In this document: positions 1 to 5,252 of the stretch, piece after piece
Numbering within the stretch: position 1 is the stretch's first letter
Layout of the letters: each line of letters starts with the position of its first letter
Assembly: GCA_016763915.1 (NCBI GenBank)
Contig: JAESSX010000234.1
Location: 1-5,252 of the forward strand
Direction: 5' to 3'
Length of the DNA stretch: 5,252 nt
DNA from: Rhodospirillales bacterium
Lineage (GTDB): Bacteria; Pseudomonadota; Alphaproteobacteria; Rhodospirillales_A; Casp-alpha2
Translations under genes and position numbers: made by a program
Notes under the pieces: generated by a model
The model's input: only the letters and a program-made list of their open reading frames with translations
Database searches by the model: none
What the model was told of the DNA's origin: nothing

Positions 1-10
1 AAGAAAAACC

Positions 11-73
11 GTCAACCTTGGTGATGGTTGACATCTCAGCCCGTGCGGATTATCGACTGTCCCGGTCAACCAT
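11..73. repeat. Inverted-repeat cluster GTCAACC/GGTTGAC upstream of tRNA-Leu
   Basis: GTCAACC occurs at 11-17 and again at 65-71, and its reverse complement GGTTGAC at 26-32. The first pair forms a perfect 7-bp inverted repeat with an 8-nt spacer. The second pair extends to 9 bp, ATGGTTGAC (24-32) with GTCAACCAT (65-73). The middle copy covers the proposed -35 hexamer, so an operator-like role is possible. The first pair could instead be the tail of a terminator for a gene left of the window, but no T-run follows it. The sequence pattern is certain; the function is a guess. Confidence 0.5.
28..56 (+). promoter_or_regulatory. Candidate sigma-70-type promoter for tRNA-Leu (and perhaps rnd)
   Basis: A perfect TTGACA lies at 28-33. 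After 17 nt comes TATCGA (51-56), which matches only the first three bases of the -10 consensus. Initiation would fall near 63-65, leaving about 30 nt of 5' leader before the mature tRNA end at 96 for RNase P to remove. The -35 and spacing are good and the -10 is poor, so this is a moderate call. The 16-nt-spaced alternative TTATCG is no better. Confidence 0.4.
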
Positions 74-95
74 TTGAGACGCTGGTTTTCCTAAT

Positions 96-182
<87 letters not shown>

Positions 183-189
183 TTTTTTT

Positions 190-197
190 AAGGGGGG
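190..197 (+). promoter_or_regulatory. Ribosome binding site that fixes the TTG start of rnd
   Basis: The purine run AAGGGGGG (190-197) lies 7 nt before TTG at 205. It sits between the tRNA CCA end and the gene. It supports TTG 205 as the start, because the frame open further upstream runs back into the tRNA gene and the next in-frame codons offer no better start. Confidence 0.65.
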
Positions 198-204
198 CGG
201 ACCA

Positions 205-834
205 TTGAAAAGTAAAGCAAAGTCCATCGAGGTTCATCAAGGCGACCTTCCCGGCGGATTGGACTTCGGGTCCAGCGTCGCCGTGGATACGGAAACCCTC
301 GGATTGAAACCCCACCGCGACCGGCTTTGCGTTGTCCAGGTTTCCGCCGGCGGCGGGGTATGCCATCTGGTTCAGTTTCCCGGCGCCGATTACACCAAGG
401 CCGATAATCTCAGGGCGCTGATGGTCGATCCCGGAGTGACCAAGATCTTTCATTACGCCCGTTTCGACATAGCGACGATCTTAAAATACCTGGGCGTTGC
501 CTGCGCCCCGGTGTATTGCACCAAGATCGCGTCCCGGTTGGCCCGGACCTACACCTCCAGCCACGGCCTCAAGGACGTTTGCCGCGAACTGGTGGGTGTG
601 GAAATGAACAAGGACCAGCAATCGTCCGACTGGGCGGCGGAAACGCTGTCCCCCCAACAGATCGAATATGCCGCCGCCGACGTGCTGTATCTGCACGAAA
701 TCCGGCTCAAACTGGACAAAATGCTTAACCGCGAAGGCCGCGACGAACTGGCCCGGGCGTGCTTCGATTTTCTGCCCACCCGCGCCGACCTGGATCTGGC
801 CGGTTGGGGGGAAGAGGATATTTTCTCCCATTGA
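205..834 (+). CDS. rnd: Ribonuclease D, short single-domain form (DEDDy 3'-5' exoribonuclease)
   Basis: RNase D is a cytoplasmic, metal-dependent 3'-5' exonuclease that trims 3' trailers of tRNA precursors and other small RNAs. From the TTG at 205 the protein has 209 residues. Exo I is VDTET, with D28 and E30. Exo II is FHYARFD, ending in D88. Exo III is YAAAD, with Y155 and D159, the tyrosine defining the DEDDy subgroup. So all the catalytic residues are present. E. coli RNase D (about 375 aa) has two extra C-terminal HRDC domains. Here the protein stops about 50 residues after Exo III, which is the usual short alphaproteobacterial architecture rather than a truncation. The start was chosen on the SD run at 190-197; any longer reading would place coding sequence inside tRNA-Leu. 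Co-transcription with the tRNA is likely from the 22-nt gap but is not proven. Confidence 0.93.
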   Translation: MKSKAKSIEVHQGDLPGGLDFGSSVAVDTETLGLKPHRDRLCVVQVSAGGGVCHLVQFPGADYTKADNLRALMVDPGVTKIFHYARFDIATILKYLGVACAPVYCTKIASRLARTYTSSHGLKDVCRELVGVEMNKDQQSSDWAAETLSPQQIEYAAADVLYLHEIRLKLDKMLNREGRDELARACFDFLPTRADLDLAGWGEEDIFSH

Positions 835-943
835 CAAACGCGGCGCGGCGGCCCGGGGGATAATTGCCGCCAATCCGCCAACTCCGGTTTGCCTTACATC
901 TCTGGGTTTTGTTGTTTTCCCCCGGGTAGGGGCGCATACTGGC
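835..943 (+). other. Gene-free spacer after rnd with hairpin-forming G+C blocks
   Basis: No ORF with a credible start is seen here. GGCGGC (847-852) and GCCGCC (866-871) form a perfect 6-bp stem with a 13-nt loop starting 13 nt after the rnd stop. No T-run follows, so it is not a clear intrinsic terminator. A competing 8-bp pair joins CCCGGGGG (852-859) to CCCCCGGG (919-926), which is preceded by TTTT. Either could protect or end the rnd transcript. Function is not established. Confidence 0.35.
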
Positions 944-1100
944 GGACAGAATCTAAAAGAGGGCCCCCATAGGACGGCTTCCCAAGTTCCTCCGGAAAAG
1001 CGCCCGATGCGCGGCGATGCGGCGCATCACGAATATCGGGCACCGCGTTCGGCGCGCTTGGGAAGCCGCCGGAGGGGGTGTCCTGTGTTGGATTCTATCC
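944..1100. repeat. 157-bp inverted-repeat element, copy 1 (MITE-like or structured RNA)
   Basis: The ends are GGACAGAATCT (944-954) and GGATTCTATCC (1090-1100), inverted versions of each other. Read from both ends inward, about 34 of 44 positions match (one gap), ending in a perfect 12-bp inverted pair, CGGCTTCCCAAG (975-986) and CTTGGGAAGCCG (1057-1068). Inside it are GCCCGAT (1002-1008) with ATCGGGC (1035-1041), and a central hairpin GATGC/GCATC (1016-1020, 1024-1028). GATGCGC (1006-1012) can alternatively pair with GCGCATC (1022-1028). A second copy of exactly the same length is at 2270-2426 in the same orientation. No transposase gene lies in or next to it, and I see no clear target-site duplication. 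It could be a non-autonomous mobile element or a structured regulatory RNA. I do not recognise a named family. Confidence 0.85.
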
Positions 1101-1250
1101 ACTAACCGAGGACAGTTGGCTTTGGGGATTAAGGTTTTATTTGCCCTTTTGCCATAGCCTCGAACATTGGTCTTCCCGAAACCGTCCCGGGTGCTGACCT
1201 GGGCACCAAACAAGATTCAGGCAGCATAATCCAACCCGGAGCACCGTTCA
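1101..1250 (+). other. kdsD upstream leader, no gene seen
   Basis: This stretch separates element copy 1 from kdsD and must hold the kdsD promoter if the gene is not read through from rnd. A CATAAT hexamer lies at 1225-1230, but nothing resembling a -35 lies 16-18 nt upstream, so I do not call a promoter. GGTGC (1190-1194) and GCACC (1203-1207) form a small 5-bp hairpin. GGAG at 1238-1241 is the likely ribosome binding site, 9 nt from a TTG at 1251 and 12 nt from the ATG at 1254. The first bases after the element, ACTAACC, resemble the ATTAGCC that follows copy 2, so homology may extend a few bases past 1100. Confidence 0.4.
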
Positions 1251-1253
1251 TTG

Positions 1254-2261
1254 ATGAGTTCACGCCCCACCATGTCAAAATCAGACTCTGATGTACAAGA
1301 TGTCGCCACGCAAGCGGATATCGTTTCGGCGAAACGTGTACTGGCTATCGAAGCCAAGGCCCTGGCCGCCCTGGCCGACAGTCTGGGCGGGCCCTTTTGC
1401 CGGACCCTGGATATCCTGGCCGGGGTGACCGGTCGCGTTGTCGTCACCGGAATGGGCAAAAGCGGCCATATCGGCCATAAGATCGCGTCCACACTGTCGT
1501 CAACCGGAACGCCGGCGTTTTTCGTTCATCCGGCCGAGGCGTCGCACGGCGACCTGGGCATGATTACCATCGATGACGCCGTGCTCGCCTTTTCCAATTC
1601 CGGAGAGACGACGGAACTGGCCGATATTGCAGACTATGCCAAGCGGTTCGAGATTCCCCTGATCGGCGTCACCGGAGGCAAGGACAGCGCCCTTGCCAAA
1701 GCCGCCGACGTGGCCCTGATCCTGCCCAATATTGAGGAAGCCTGCCCGATGGGACTGGCGCCGACGACCTCGACGACGGTGATGCTGGCCCTGGGCGACG
1801 CCATTTCGGTGGCGTTGCTGGAACGCAAGGGGTTCTCGCCGGATGAATTTCATGTCCTGCACCCGGGCGGCAAGCTGGGCCGCCGGTTGATCAAGGTGTC
1901 CGACATCATGCATTCGGGCGAGAAATTGCCCCTGATTGATCAGGACGCCCTGATGTCCGAAGCCCTGATTGAAATGAGCGCCAAGAGCTTTGGCTGCGTC
2001 GGCATTGTAGGGCCCGACGGCGTGCTGCTGGGCGTGATCACGGACGGCGACCTGCGCCGCCACATGAGCCACGAACTTATTGCCAAGAAAACCAGCGAAG
2101 TGATGACCAAAGGGGCGCAGGCGATCAATCCGGAAATGCTGGTAAGCGTGGCGTTGGGGATCATGAATGTTCGCGCCATCACCAACATTTTCGTTACCAA
2201 GGACGACTGTCCGGTCGGCATTCTGCATATCCACGATTGCCTGCGGGCTGGCGTGGCCTGA
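1254..2261 (+). CDS. kdsD: D-arabinose-5-phosphate isomerase (SIS domain plus two CBS domains)
   Basis: The enzyme interconverts D-ribulose-5-phosphate and D-arabinose-5-phosphate in the cytoplasm, the first dedicated step toward Kdo for the LPS inner core. The 335-residue length fits the KdsD/KpsF/GutQ family (about 320-335). The SIS sugar-phosphate domain spans roughly residues 45-190, with TGMGKSGHIG (65-74), HPAEASHGD (92-100) and SNSGET (114-119). HPGGKLGRR follows at 203-211. K69, E121, E162 and H203 line up at a constant offset of ten with the residues reported as catalytic in the E. coli enzyme (K59, E111, E152, H193, from memory). Two CBS domains follow at about 213-270 and 280-333. 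ATG 1254 is used; TTG 1251 immediately before it has better spacing to GGAG (1238-1241), and ATG 1272 lacks an SD. KpsF or GutQ paralogues are possible by fold, but the lpt neighbours favour kdsD. The gene is bracketed by the two 157-bp elements, so it is probably transcribed apart from lptC. Confidence 0.95.
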   Translation: MSSRPTMSKSDSDVQDVATQADIVSAKRVLAIEAKALAALADSLGGPFCRTLDILAGVTGRVVVTGMGKSGHIGHKIASTLSSTGTPAFFVHPAEASHGDLGMITIDDAVLAFSNSGETTELADIADYAKRFEIPLIGVTGGKDSALAKAADVALILPNIEEACPMGLAPTTSTTVMLALGDAISVALLERKGFSPDEFHVLHPGGKLGRRLIKVSDIMHSGEKLPLIDQDALMSEALIEMSAKSFGCVGIVGPDGVLLGVITDGDLRRHMSHELIAKKTSEVMTKGAQAINPEMLVSVALGIMNVRAITNIFVTKDDCPVGILHIHDCLRAGVA

Positions 2262-2269
2262 TCTTTTTT
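2231..2269 (+). terminator. Weak candidate intrinsic terminator at the end of kdsD
   Basis: CCACG (2231-2235) can pair with CGTGG (2252-2256), with an inner GCC/GGC pair. Six Ts follow at 2264-2269, just after the TGA stop (2259-2261). The hairpin lies inside the last kdsD codons, is interrupted by unpaired bases and sits 7 nt from the T-run, so termination would be inefficient. The T-run also directly abuts the left end of element copy 2. Confidence 0.25.
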
Positions 2270-2426
2270 GGATAGAATCTGACATATGGCACCCCTACGA
2301 CGGCTCCCCAAATTCATCCGGAAAGGCGGCCGATGCGCGGTGATGCTTGCGTATCACAAGTATCGGTCAATGCGTCCGGAGGGCTTGGGGAGCCGGCCTG
2401 CGGGTCCCATATGTTAGAGTCTATCC
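2270..2426. repeat. 157-bp inverted-repeat element, copy 2 (MITE-like or structured RNA)
   Basis: The ends are GGATAGAATCT (2270-2280) and AGAGTCTATCC (2416-2426). The outer 43 bases of each side match as inverted repeats at 35 of 43 positions, including CATATGG/CCATATG and CGGCTCCCCAA/TTGGGGAGCCG (2301-2311, 2385-2395). The centre holds CCGAT (2330-2334) with ATCGG (2362-2366), and a hairpin GTGATGC (2340-2346), TTGC, GTATCAC (2351-2357). It aligns with copy 1 along its whole length with two single-base gaps, at about three-quarters identity by eye. It begins 8 nt after the kdsD stop and ends 20 nt before the lptC ATG, so it makes up nearly all of the lptC leader if lptC is transcribed through it. 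There is no ORF or transposase inside and no clear flanking duplication. Confidence 0.87.
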
Positions 2427-2446
2427 ATTAGCCCTGGGCCGGAACC

Positions 2447-3193
2447 ATGAGCACCGCCGAAACTCCCGGATTTGAGACCGCCGCGATTTTTTCCGCGTCG
2501 ACCGCGGAGGAATCCCCCGGCCCCGTCCGGCCCAGGCGGAAACAGGGCCGTCATCGGGGCCTGATCATGGAAAACCGGACGCGGCCACGGGGCTACAAAT
2601 GGTATAGCCGGTTCGTCCAGATGATGAAGGTCCTGCTGCCGGTGGTGGCGGCGTTGCTGATTATGTCGATTCTGGTGTGGCCTTACCTGCGCTCCGAAGA
2701 CCTCCGCTTCCGCCTCAGTTTCGCGGCCCTGAACGCCAGCCAGAACGCAGACCCGTCCATGGTCAATCCGCGCTATCTGGGGATCGACGAGGAAAACCAG
2801 GCCTATTCCATCACCGCCGATCTGGCCCGCAAACTGGCCGTCGGCACGCCCGGCGTGGAACTTGAAATGCCCAAGGCCGACATCACCCTGGAAGACGGGA
2901 CATGGCTGGTGTTAACGGCCAAAAACGGAATTTTCAGACAAGCGAAAAGCACCCTCGACCTGACCGGGGCCGTCAATCTGTTTCATGATTCGGGATATGA
3001 ATTTCAGACCACGCAGGCGAAAATCGATCTTAAAAAGGGCCTGGCCAGGGGATCGAAACCGGTTCGCGGACAGGGCCCGTTCGGCGAAATGCAGGGCGAA
3101 GGTTTCCGCCTGATCGACAAGGGCAAGACCATAGTTTTTACCGGCAAATCGAAACTGGTGATTTATTCGGGGCCGGGGAAACTACCCCGATGA
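2447..3193 (+). CDS. lptC: LPS export system protein LptC
   Basis: LptC is a bitopic inner-membrane protein of the LptB2FGC complex. Its periplasmic beta-jellyroll receives LPS from LptF/LptG and passes it to LptA. The 248-residue product has one hydrophobic helix at about residues 61-81 (KVLLPVVAALLIMSILVWPY), preceded by basic RFVQMMK, so the C-terminus is periplasmic. The LptC/YrbK fold follows, with YLGIDEENQAYSITADLA (108-125) and TGAVNLFHDSGYEFQT (about 180-195) typical of the family. E. coli LptC is 191 aa. The surplus here is mainly a Pro/Arg-rich cytoplasmic N-terminus of about 50 residues. No good SD precedes ATG 2447. An in-frame ATG at 2567 behind GGGG (2556-2559) would give 208 residues and is a real alternative start. 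The last codons overlap lptA by 4 nt (ATGA), which indicates translational coupling. Confidence 0.9.
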   Translation: MSTAETPGFETAAIFSASTAEESPGPVRPRRKQGRHRGLIMENRTRPRGYKWYSRFVQMMKVLLPVVAALLIMSILVWPYLRSEDLRFRLSFAALNASQNADPSMVNPRYLGIDEENQAYSITADLARKLAVGTPGVELEMPKADITLEDGTWLVLTAKNGIFRQAKSTLDLTGAVNLFHDSGYEFQTTQAKIDLKKGLARGSKPVRGQGPFGEMQGEGFRLIDKGKTIVFTGKSKLVIYSGPGKLPR

Positions 3194-4050
3194 CGGGCGC
3201 CAGGATAAAATTTTCTCCGGCGGCCCTGCTGCGGGGGGGCCTGATCGCGGCAATGTTGGCGGCGGGACTGGCCCCTGCTTCCGGGGCGTTGGCCCAGAGC
3301 CTCAACTTCGGCCAGGGCGATTCCGATCAGCCCATCGAAATCTTCGCCGACAACGGCATCGAATGGCAGCAGGAAAATCTGATTTTTCTGGCCCGCGGCA
3401 ACGCCCGCGCCGTGCGCGGCCAGGTGACCGTGTTTGCCAACGAATTGCGCGCCTACTACCGTGAAAAACCCGACGGCGGCACCGATATCTGGCGTTTGGA
3501 TGCCAACGGCAAGGTGAAGATCAAAACGCCCGGGGAAACGGCCTACGGCGACAAGGCCGTTTACCAGGTGGAAAACGGCATTTTGGTGCTGTCGGGCAGC
3601 AAGGTCCGCCTGGTCGCCGGAGGCGACGAAATTACCGCCGACAAGCAACTGGAATACTGGGAAAAGAAACGAATGGCGGTGGCGCGCGGCAATGCTTACG
3701 CGGTGCGGGGCGACAAGCGCATCAGGGCCGATGTGCTGGCGTCCTATTTCCGGTCGGACAAGAACGGTGAAAACCACCTCTACCGGGTCGATGCGTTCGA
3801 CAACGTAAAAATCGTCACCCAGAGAAACACCGCGACCGCCGACCGGGGCGTGTACAATGTTGAAAGCGGTATCGCTACCTTAACCGGGTCTGTTAAACTG
3901 GTGCGCGGGAAAAACGTTCTAACGGGTTGCAGCGCCGAGGTAAATTTGAATAACGGGATCAGCAAGATATTCAGTTGTCCAACCACGCCCGGCGCCGTCC
4001 GGAAACGCGCCCGGGGGGTACTCCAGTTGAACAAGAAATTGCGAAAATGA
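3190..4050 (+). CDS. lptA: LPS transport periplasmic protein LptA with two tandem LptA/OstA units
   Basis: LptA forms the periplasmic part of the LPS bridge between LptC and LptD. A Sec signal peptide is clear: basic start, hydrophobic core at about 11-30 and an ALA/Q cleavage site after residue 35. The mature part contains two copies of the same unit at a constant 97-residue offset. Examples are [10 protein letters not shown] (68-77) and [10 protein letters not shown] (165-174), [11 protein letters not shown] (101) and [11 protein letters not shown] (198), VYQVENG (124) and VYNVESG (221). At 286 residues it is about 100 longer than E. coli LptA (185), which the duplication explains. Two cysteines, C247 and C263, lie at the end of unit 2 and could form a disulfide. 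The C-terminus is basic (RKRARG to KKLRK). It overlaps lptC by 4 nt and ends 28 nt before lptB. An LptD-like reading is unlikely, as there is no outer-membrane barrel. Confidence 0.92.
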   Translation: MTGARIKFSPAALLRGGLIAAMLAAGLAPASGALAQSLNFGQGDSDQPIEIFADNGIEWQQENLIFLARGNARAVRGQVTVFANELRAYYREKPDGGTDIWRLDANGKVKIKTPGETAYGDKAVYQVENGILVLSGSKVRLVAGGDEITADKQLEYWEKKRMAVARGNAYAVRGDKRIRADVLASYFRSDKNGENHLYRVDAFDNVKIVTQRNTATADRGVYNVESGIATLTGSVKLVRGKNVLTGCSAEVNLNNGISKIFSCPTTPGAVRKRARGVLQLNKKLRK

Positions 4051-4078
4051 TATTGTTTTACAAGGTTGCGACAATTTT

Positions 4079-4930
4079 ATGACGAATGACGTGAACAAAC
4101 CGCCTAAACCCAAGGAACAGGCCCCCGGCCCCCGGCCGATCAAAGTCGTCCAACCGGCCCGGGGCGACACAGCCAAGGGACAGCCTCCGCCGCGCCTAAT
4201 TGCCCACAACCGGGGATTGATTGCCAAGAATTTGGGCAAACGGTTCAAGAAACGGCCGGTGATCCGGGGCGTTTCCATGACCCTGCAGCGGGGCGAGGTG
4301 GTCGGTCTACTGGGTCCCAACGGGGCCGGAAAGACGACGTGCTTTTACATGATTACCGGCCTGATGCCGCCCGATTACGGCAACATCATTCTGGATGGCG
4401 AGGACATTACCAACCTGCCCATGTACCGCCGCGCCCGGCTCGGCATCGGTTACCTGCCGCAGGAAGCGTCTATTTTCCGGGGACTGACGGTGGAAAACAA
4501 CATCCGCGCCGTGCTTGAGGTGGTGGAACCATCCCGTGACCGCCGCGAAGCGATCCTGGAAGCTCTGCTGGCCGAATTTTCCATTACCCACTTGCGGCGC
4601 ACGCCGTCTCTGGCGTTGTCGGGCGGCGAACGGCGGCGGGTCGAAATCGCCCGGGCGTTGGCGTCGAACCCACATTTCGTGCTTCTGGATGAGCCCTTCG
4701 CGGGCATTGATCCGATCGCTGTCGGCGACATTCGCGACCTTGTCGCCCATCTCAAGGACCGCGGAATCGGCGTTCTGATTACCGATCATAACGTGCGCGA
4801 GACTTTGGAAGTCATTGATCGTGCCTATATCATTCATGACGGCATGGTGTTGATGGAGGGCGCTCCCAGCGATATCGTCGGCAACGAAGATGTCCGGCGT
4901 GTTTACCTGGGGGACCGGTTTAGTCTCTAG
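4079..4930 (+). CDS. lptB: LPS export ABC transporter ATP-binding protein LptB
   Basis: LptB is the cytoplasmic ATPase dimer that drives LPS extraction by LptF/LptG. The 283-residue protein has every ABC motif: Walker [10 protein letters not shown] (79-87, K85), Q-loop Q128, signature LSGGE (180-184), Walker B VLLDE (201-205), D-loop IDP (210-212) and H-loop H237 in [21 protein letters not shown] and the phrase [13 protein letters not shown] are typical of LptB rather than of amino-acid LivF/LivG relatives, and the lpt/rpoN context agrees. The catalytic core begins at about residue 47 ([10 protein letters not shown]), so there is an N-terminal extension of about 45 residues rich in Pro and Lys compared with E. 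coli LptB (241 aa). No in-frame ATG lies between residue 1 and the core. TTG at 4217 has GGGGA directly against it and is a poor start, so ATG 4079 stands. The SD is weak (AAGG at 4062-4065, 13 nt away). Confidence 0.97.
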   Translation: MTNDVNKPPKPKEQAPGPRPIKVVQPARGDTAKGQPPPRLIAHNRGLIAKNLGKRFKKRPVIRGVSMTLQRGEVVGLLGPNGAGKTTCFYMITGLMPPDYGNIILDGEDITNLPMYRRARLGIGYLPQEASIFRGLTVENNIRAVLEVVEPSRDRREAILEALLAEFSITHLRRTPSLALSGGERRRVEIARALASNPHFVLLDEPFAGIDPIAVGDIRDLVAHLKDRGIGVLITDHNVRETLEVIDRAYIIHDGMVLMEGAPSDIVGNEDVRRVYLGDRFSL

Positions 4931-4950
4931 TTTCTTTCGTTCTTGTGTCC

Positions 4951-4957
4951 GGCGAGG
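4951..4957 (+). promoter_or_regulatory. Ribosome binding site of rpoN
   Basis: GGCGAGG (4951-4957) lies 6 nt before ATG 4964 and fixes the rpoN start. The whole lptB-rpoN gap is 33 nt. No promoter is apparent in it, so rpoN is probably read at least partly from the lpt operon. Confidence 0.6.
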
Positions 4958-4963
4958 TTTTTC

Positions 4964-5252
4964 ATGGCGTTAACGCCGCGTCTCGACATGCGTCAGAGCC
5001 AGTCCCTGGTGATGACGCCGCAATTGCAACAAGCGATCAAGCTGTTGCAACTGTCCAATCTCGAACTGAGTGAATACATCGAGGACGAGCTTGAAAAAAA
5101 CCCCATGCTGGAACGCGACGAGGGCGATCGGGACCCGGACGATGTCGGCGACGGGGATTCCGGCGACGGGGCGGATGATGCGGAGGCCTTGCAATCGATC
5201 GATTTCGACGCCGTCCAGAAAGCGGAAATCGAGAATGACGCCCGGGACGTGG
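4964..5252 (+). CDS. rpoN: RNA polymerase sigma-54 factor RpoN, N-terminal part (runs off the window)
   Basis: Sigma-54 directs RNA polymerase to -24/-12 promoters that need an enhancer-bound AAA+ activator. Only the first 96 codons are present, and the frame is open to the window edge. Region I is unmistakable: [20 protein letters not shown] (residues 7-26), then [20 protein letters not shown] and PMLE, the Gln/Leu-rich segment that contacts activator and the -12 region. From about residue 52 the sequence becomes strongly acidic ([19 protein letters not shown]), matching the variable region II linker. The core-binding and RpoN-box DNA-binding domains would lie beyond the window. Placement after lptB matches E. 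coli and many proteobacteria. hpf and ptsN would be the expected next genes, but this cannot be seen here. Confidence 0.97.
   Translation, partial: MALTPRLDMRQSQSLVMTPQLQQAIKLLQLSNLELSEYIEDELEKNPMLERDEGDRDPDDVGDGDSGDGADDAEALQSIDFDAVQKAEIENDARDV

Noticed and set aside
831..864. TTGACA (831-836) and GATAAT (859-864) as a promoter downstream of rnd
   Set aside because: The spacing is 22 nt, well outside the 16-18 nt range, and the -35 overlaps the rnd stop codon.
944..1100. Element copies as CRISPR repeats or an insertion sequence with transposase
   Set aside because: There are only two copies, 1.3 kb apart with a gene between them, no spacers, no ORF inside and no cas or transposase gene nearby.
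668..1105. 145-codon plus-strand frame spanning the rnd end and element copy 1
   Set aside because: It begins inside rnd in another frame and continues across the palindromic element. The composition is not protein-like and the equivalent frame is not kept in copy 2.
2264..2278. TAGAAT (2273-2278) at the left end of element copy 2 as a -10 box for lptC
   Set aside because: It matches five of six -10 bases, but no -35-like hexamer lies 16-18 nt upstream, and copy 1 has CAGAAT at the same place. It is better explained as the terminal repeat.
1500..2285. 261-codon open frame on the minus strand opposite kdsD
   Set aside because: It is antisense to a fully convincing KdsD, has low-complexity His/Gln/Arg/Gly-rich composition, and shows no recognisable domain. 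It is a shadow of G+C-rich codon bias.
3163..3777. 204-codon open frame on the minus strand opposite lptA
   Set aside because: Same reasoning: it lies opposite a coding frame with internal protein repeats and has no credible domain or start signal.

Overview
This window comes from a G+C-rich Gram-negative bacterium, most likely an alphaproteobacterium and perhaps from the Rhodospirillales. The reasons are the single-domain RNase D, the style of the LptC, LptA and LptB proteins, and the run kdsD-lptC-lptA-lptB-rpoN with no kdsC. The genus cannot be named from sequence alone. Every gene reads on the + strand.

Layout: (1) Positions 1-95 hold a probable promoter and an inverted-repeat cluster. 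(2) tRNA-Leu(CAG) lies at 96-182 with its CCA encoded. (3) rnd (RNase D) starts at a TTG only 22 nt after the tRNA and runs to 834. (4) Positions 835-1253 contain no gene; they hold hairpin-forming sequence, a 157-bp inverted-repeat element (944-1100) and a 153-nt leader before kdsD. (5) kdsD (D-arabinose-5-phosphate isomerase) occupies 1254-2261. (6) A second 157-bp copy of the same element lies at 2270-2426, in the same orientation. (7) lptC, lptA and lptB (2447-4930) follow as a compact operon. (8) The first 96 codons of rpoN (sigma-54) begin at 4964 and run off the window.

How the genes fit together: kdsD makes arabinose-5-phosphate, the first dedicated precursor of Kdo in the LPS inner core. 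LptB (cytoplasmic ATPase), LptC (inner-membrane bitopic protein) and LptA (periplasmic bridge) are parts of the machine that moves finished LPS to the outer membrane. rnd and the tRNA are linked by tRNA 3'-end maturation. rpoN downstream of lptB is a widely conserved neighbour.

The genes are well-known families. The part that known features do not explain is the pair of 157-bp elements on either side of kdsD. They are about three-quarters identical by eye, have the same length, carry long imperfect terminal inverted repeats, and keep an internal stem through a compensatory base-pair change. They could be MITE-like mobile elements or a structured cis-acting or small RNA family. I do not recognise them as a named family. 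A secondary point of interest is that LptA is an internal tandem duplication with a constant 97-residue offset.
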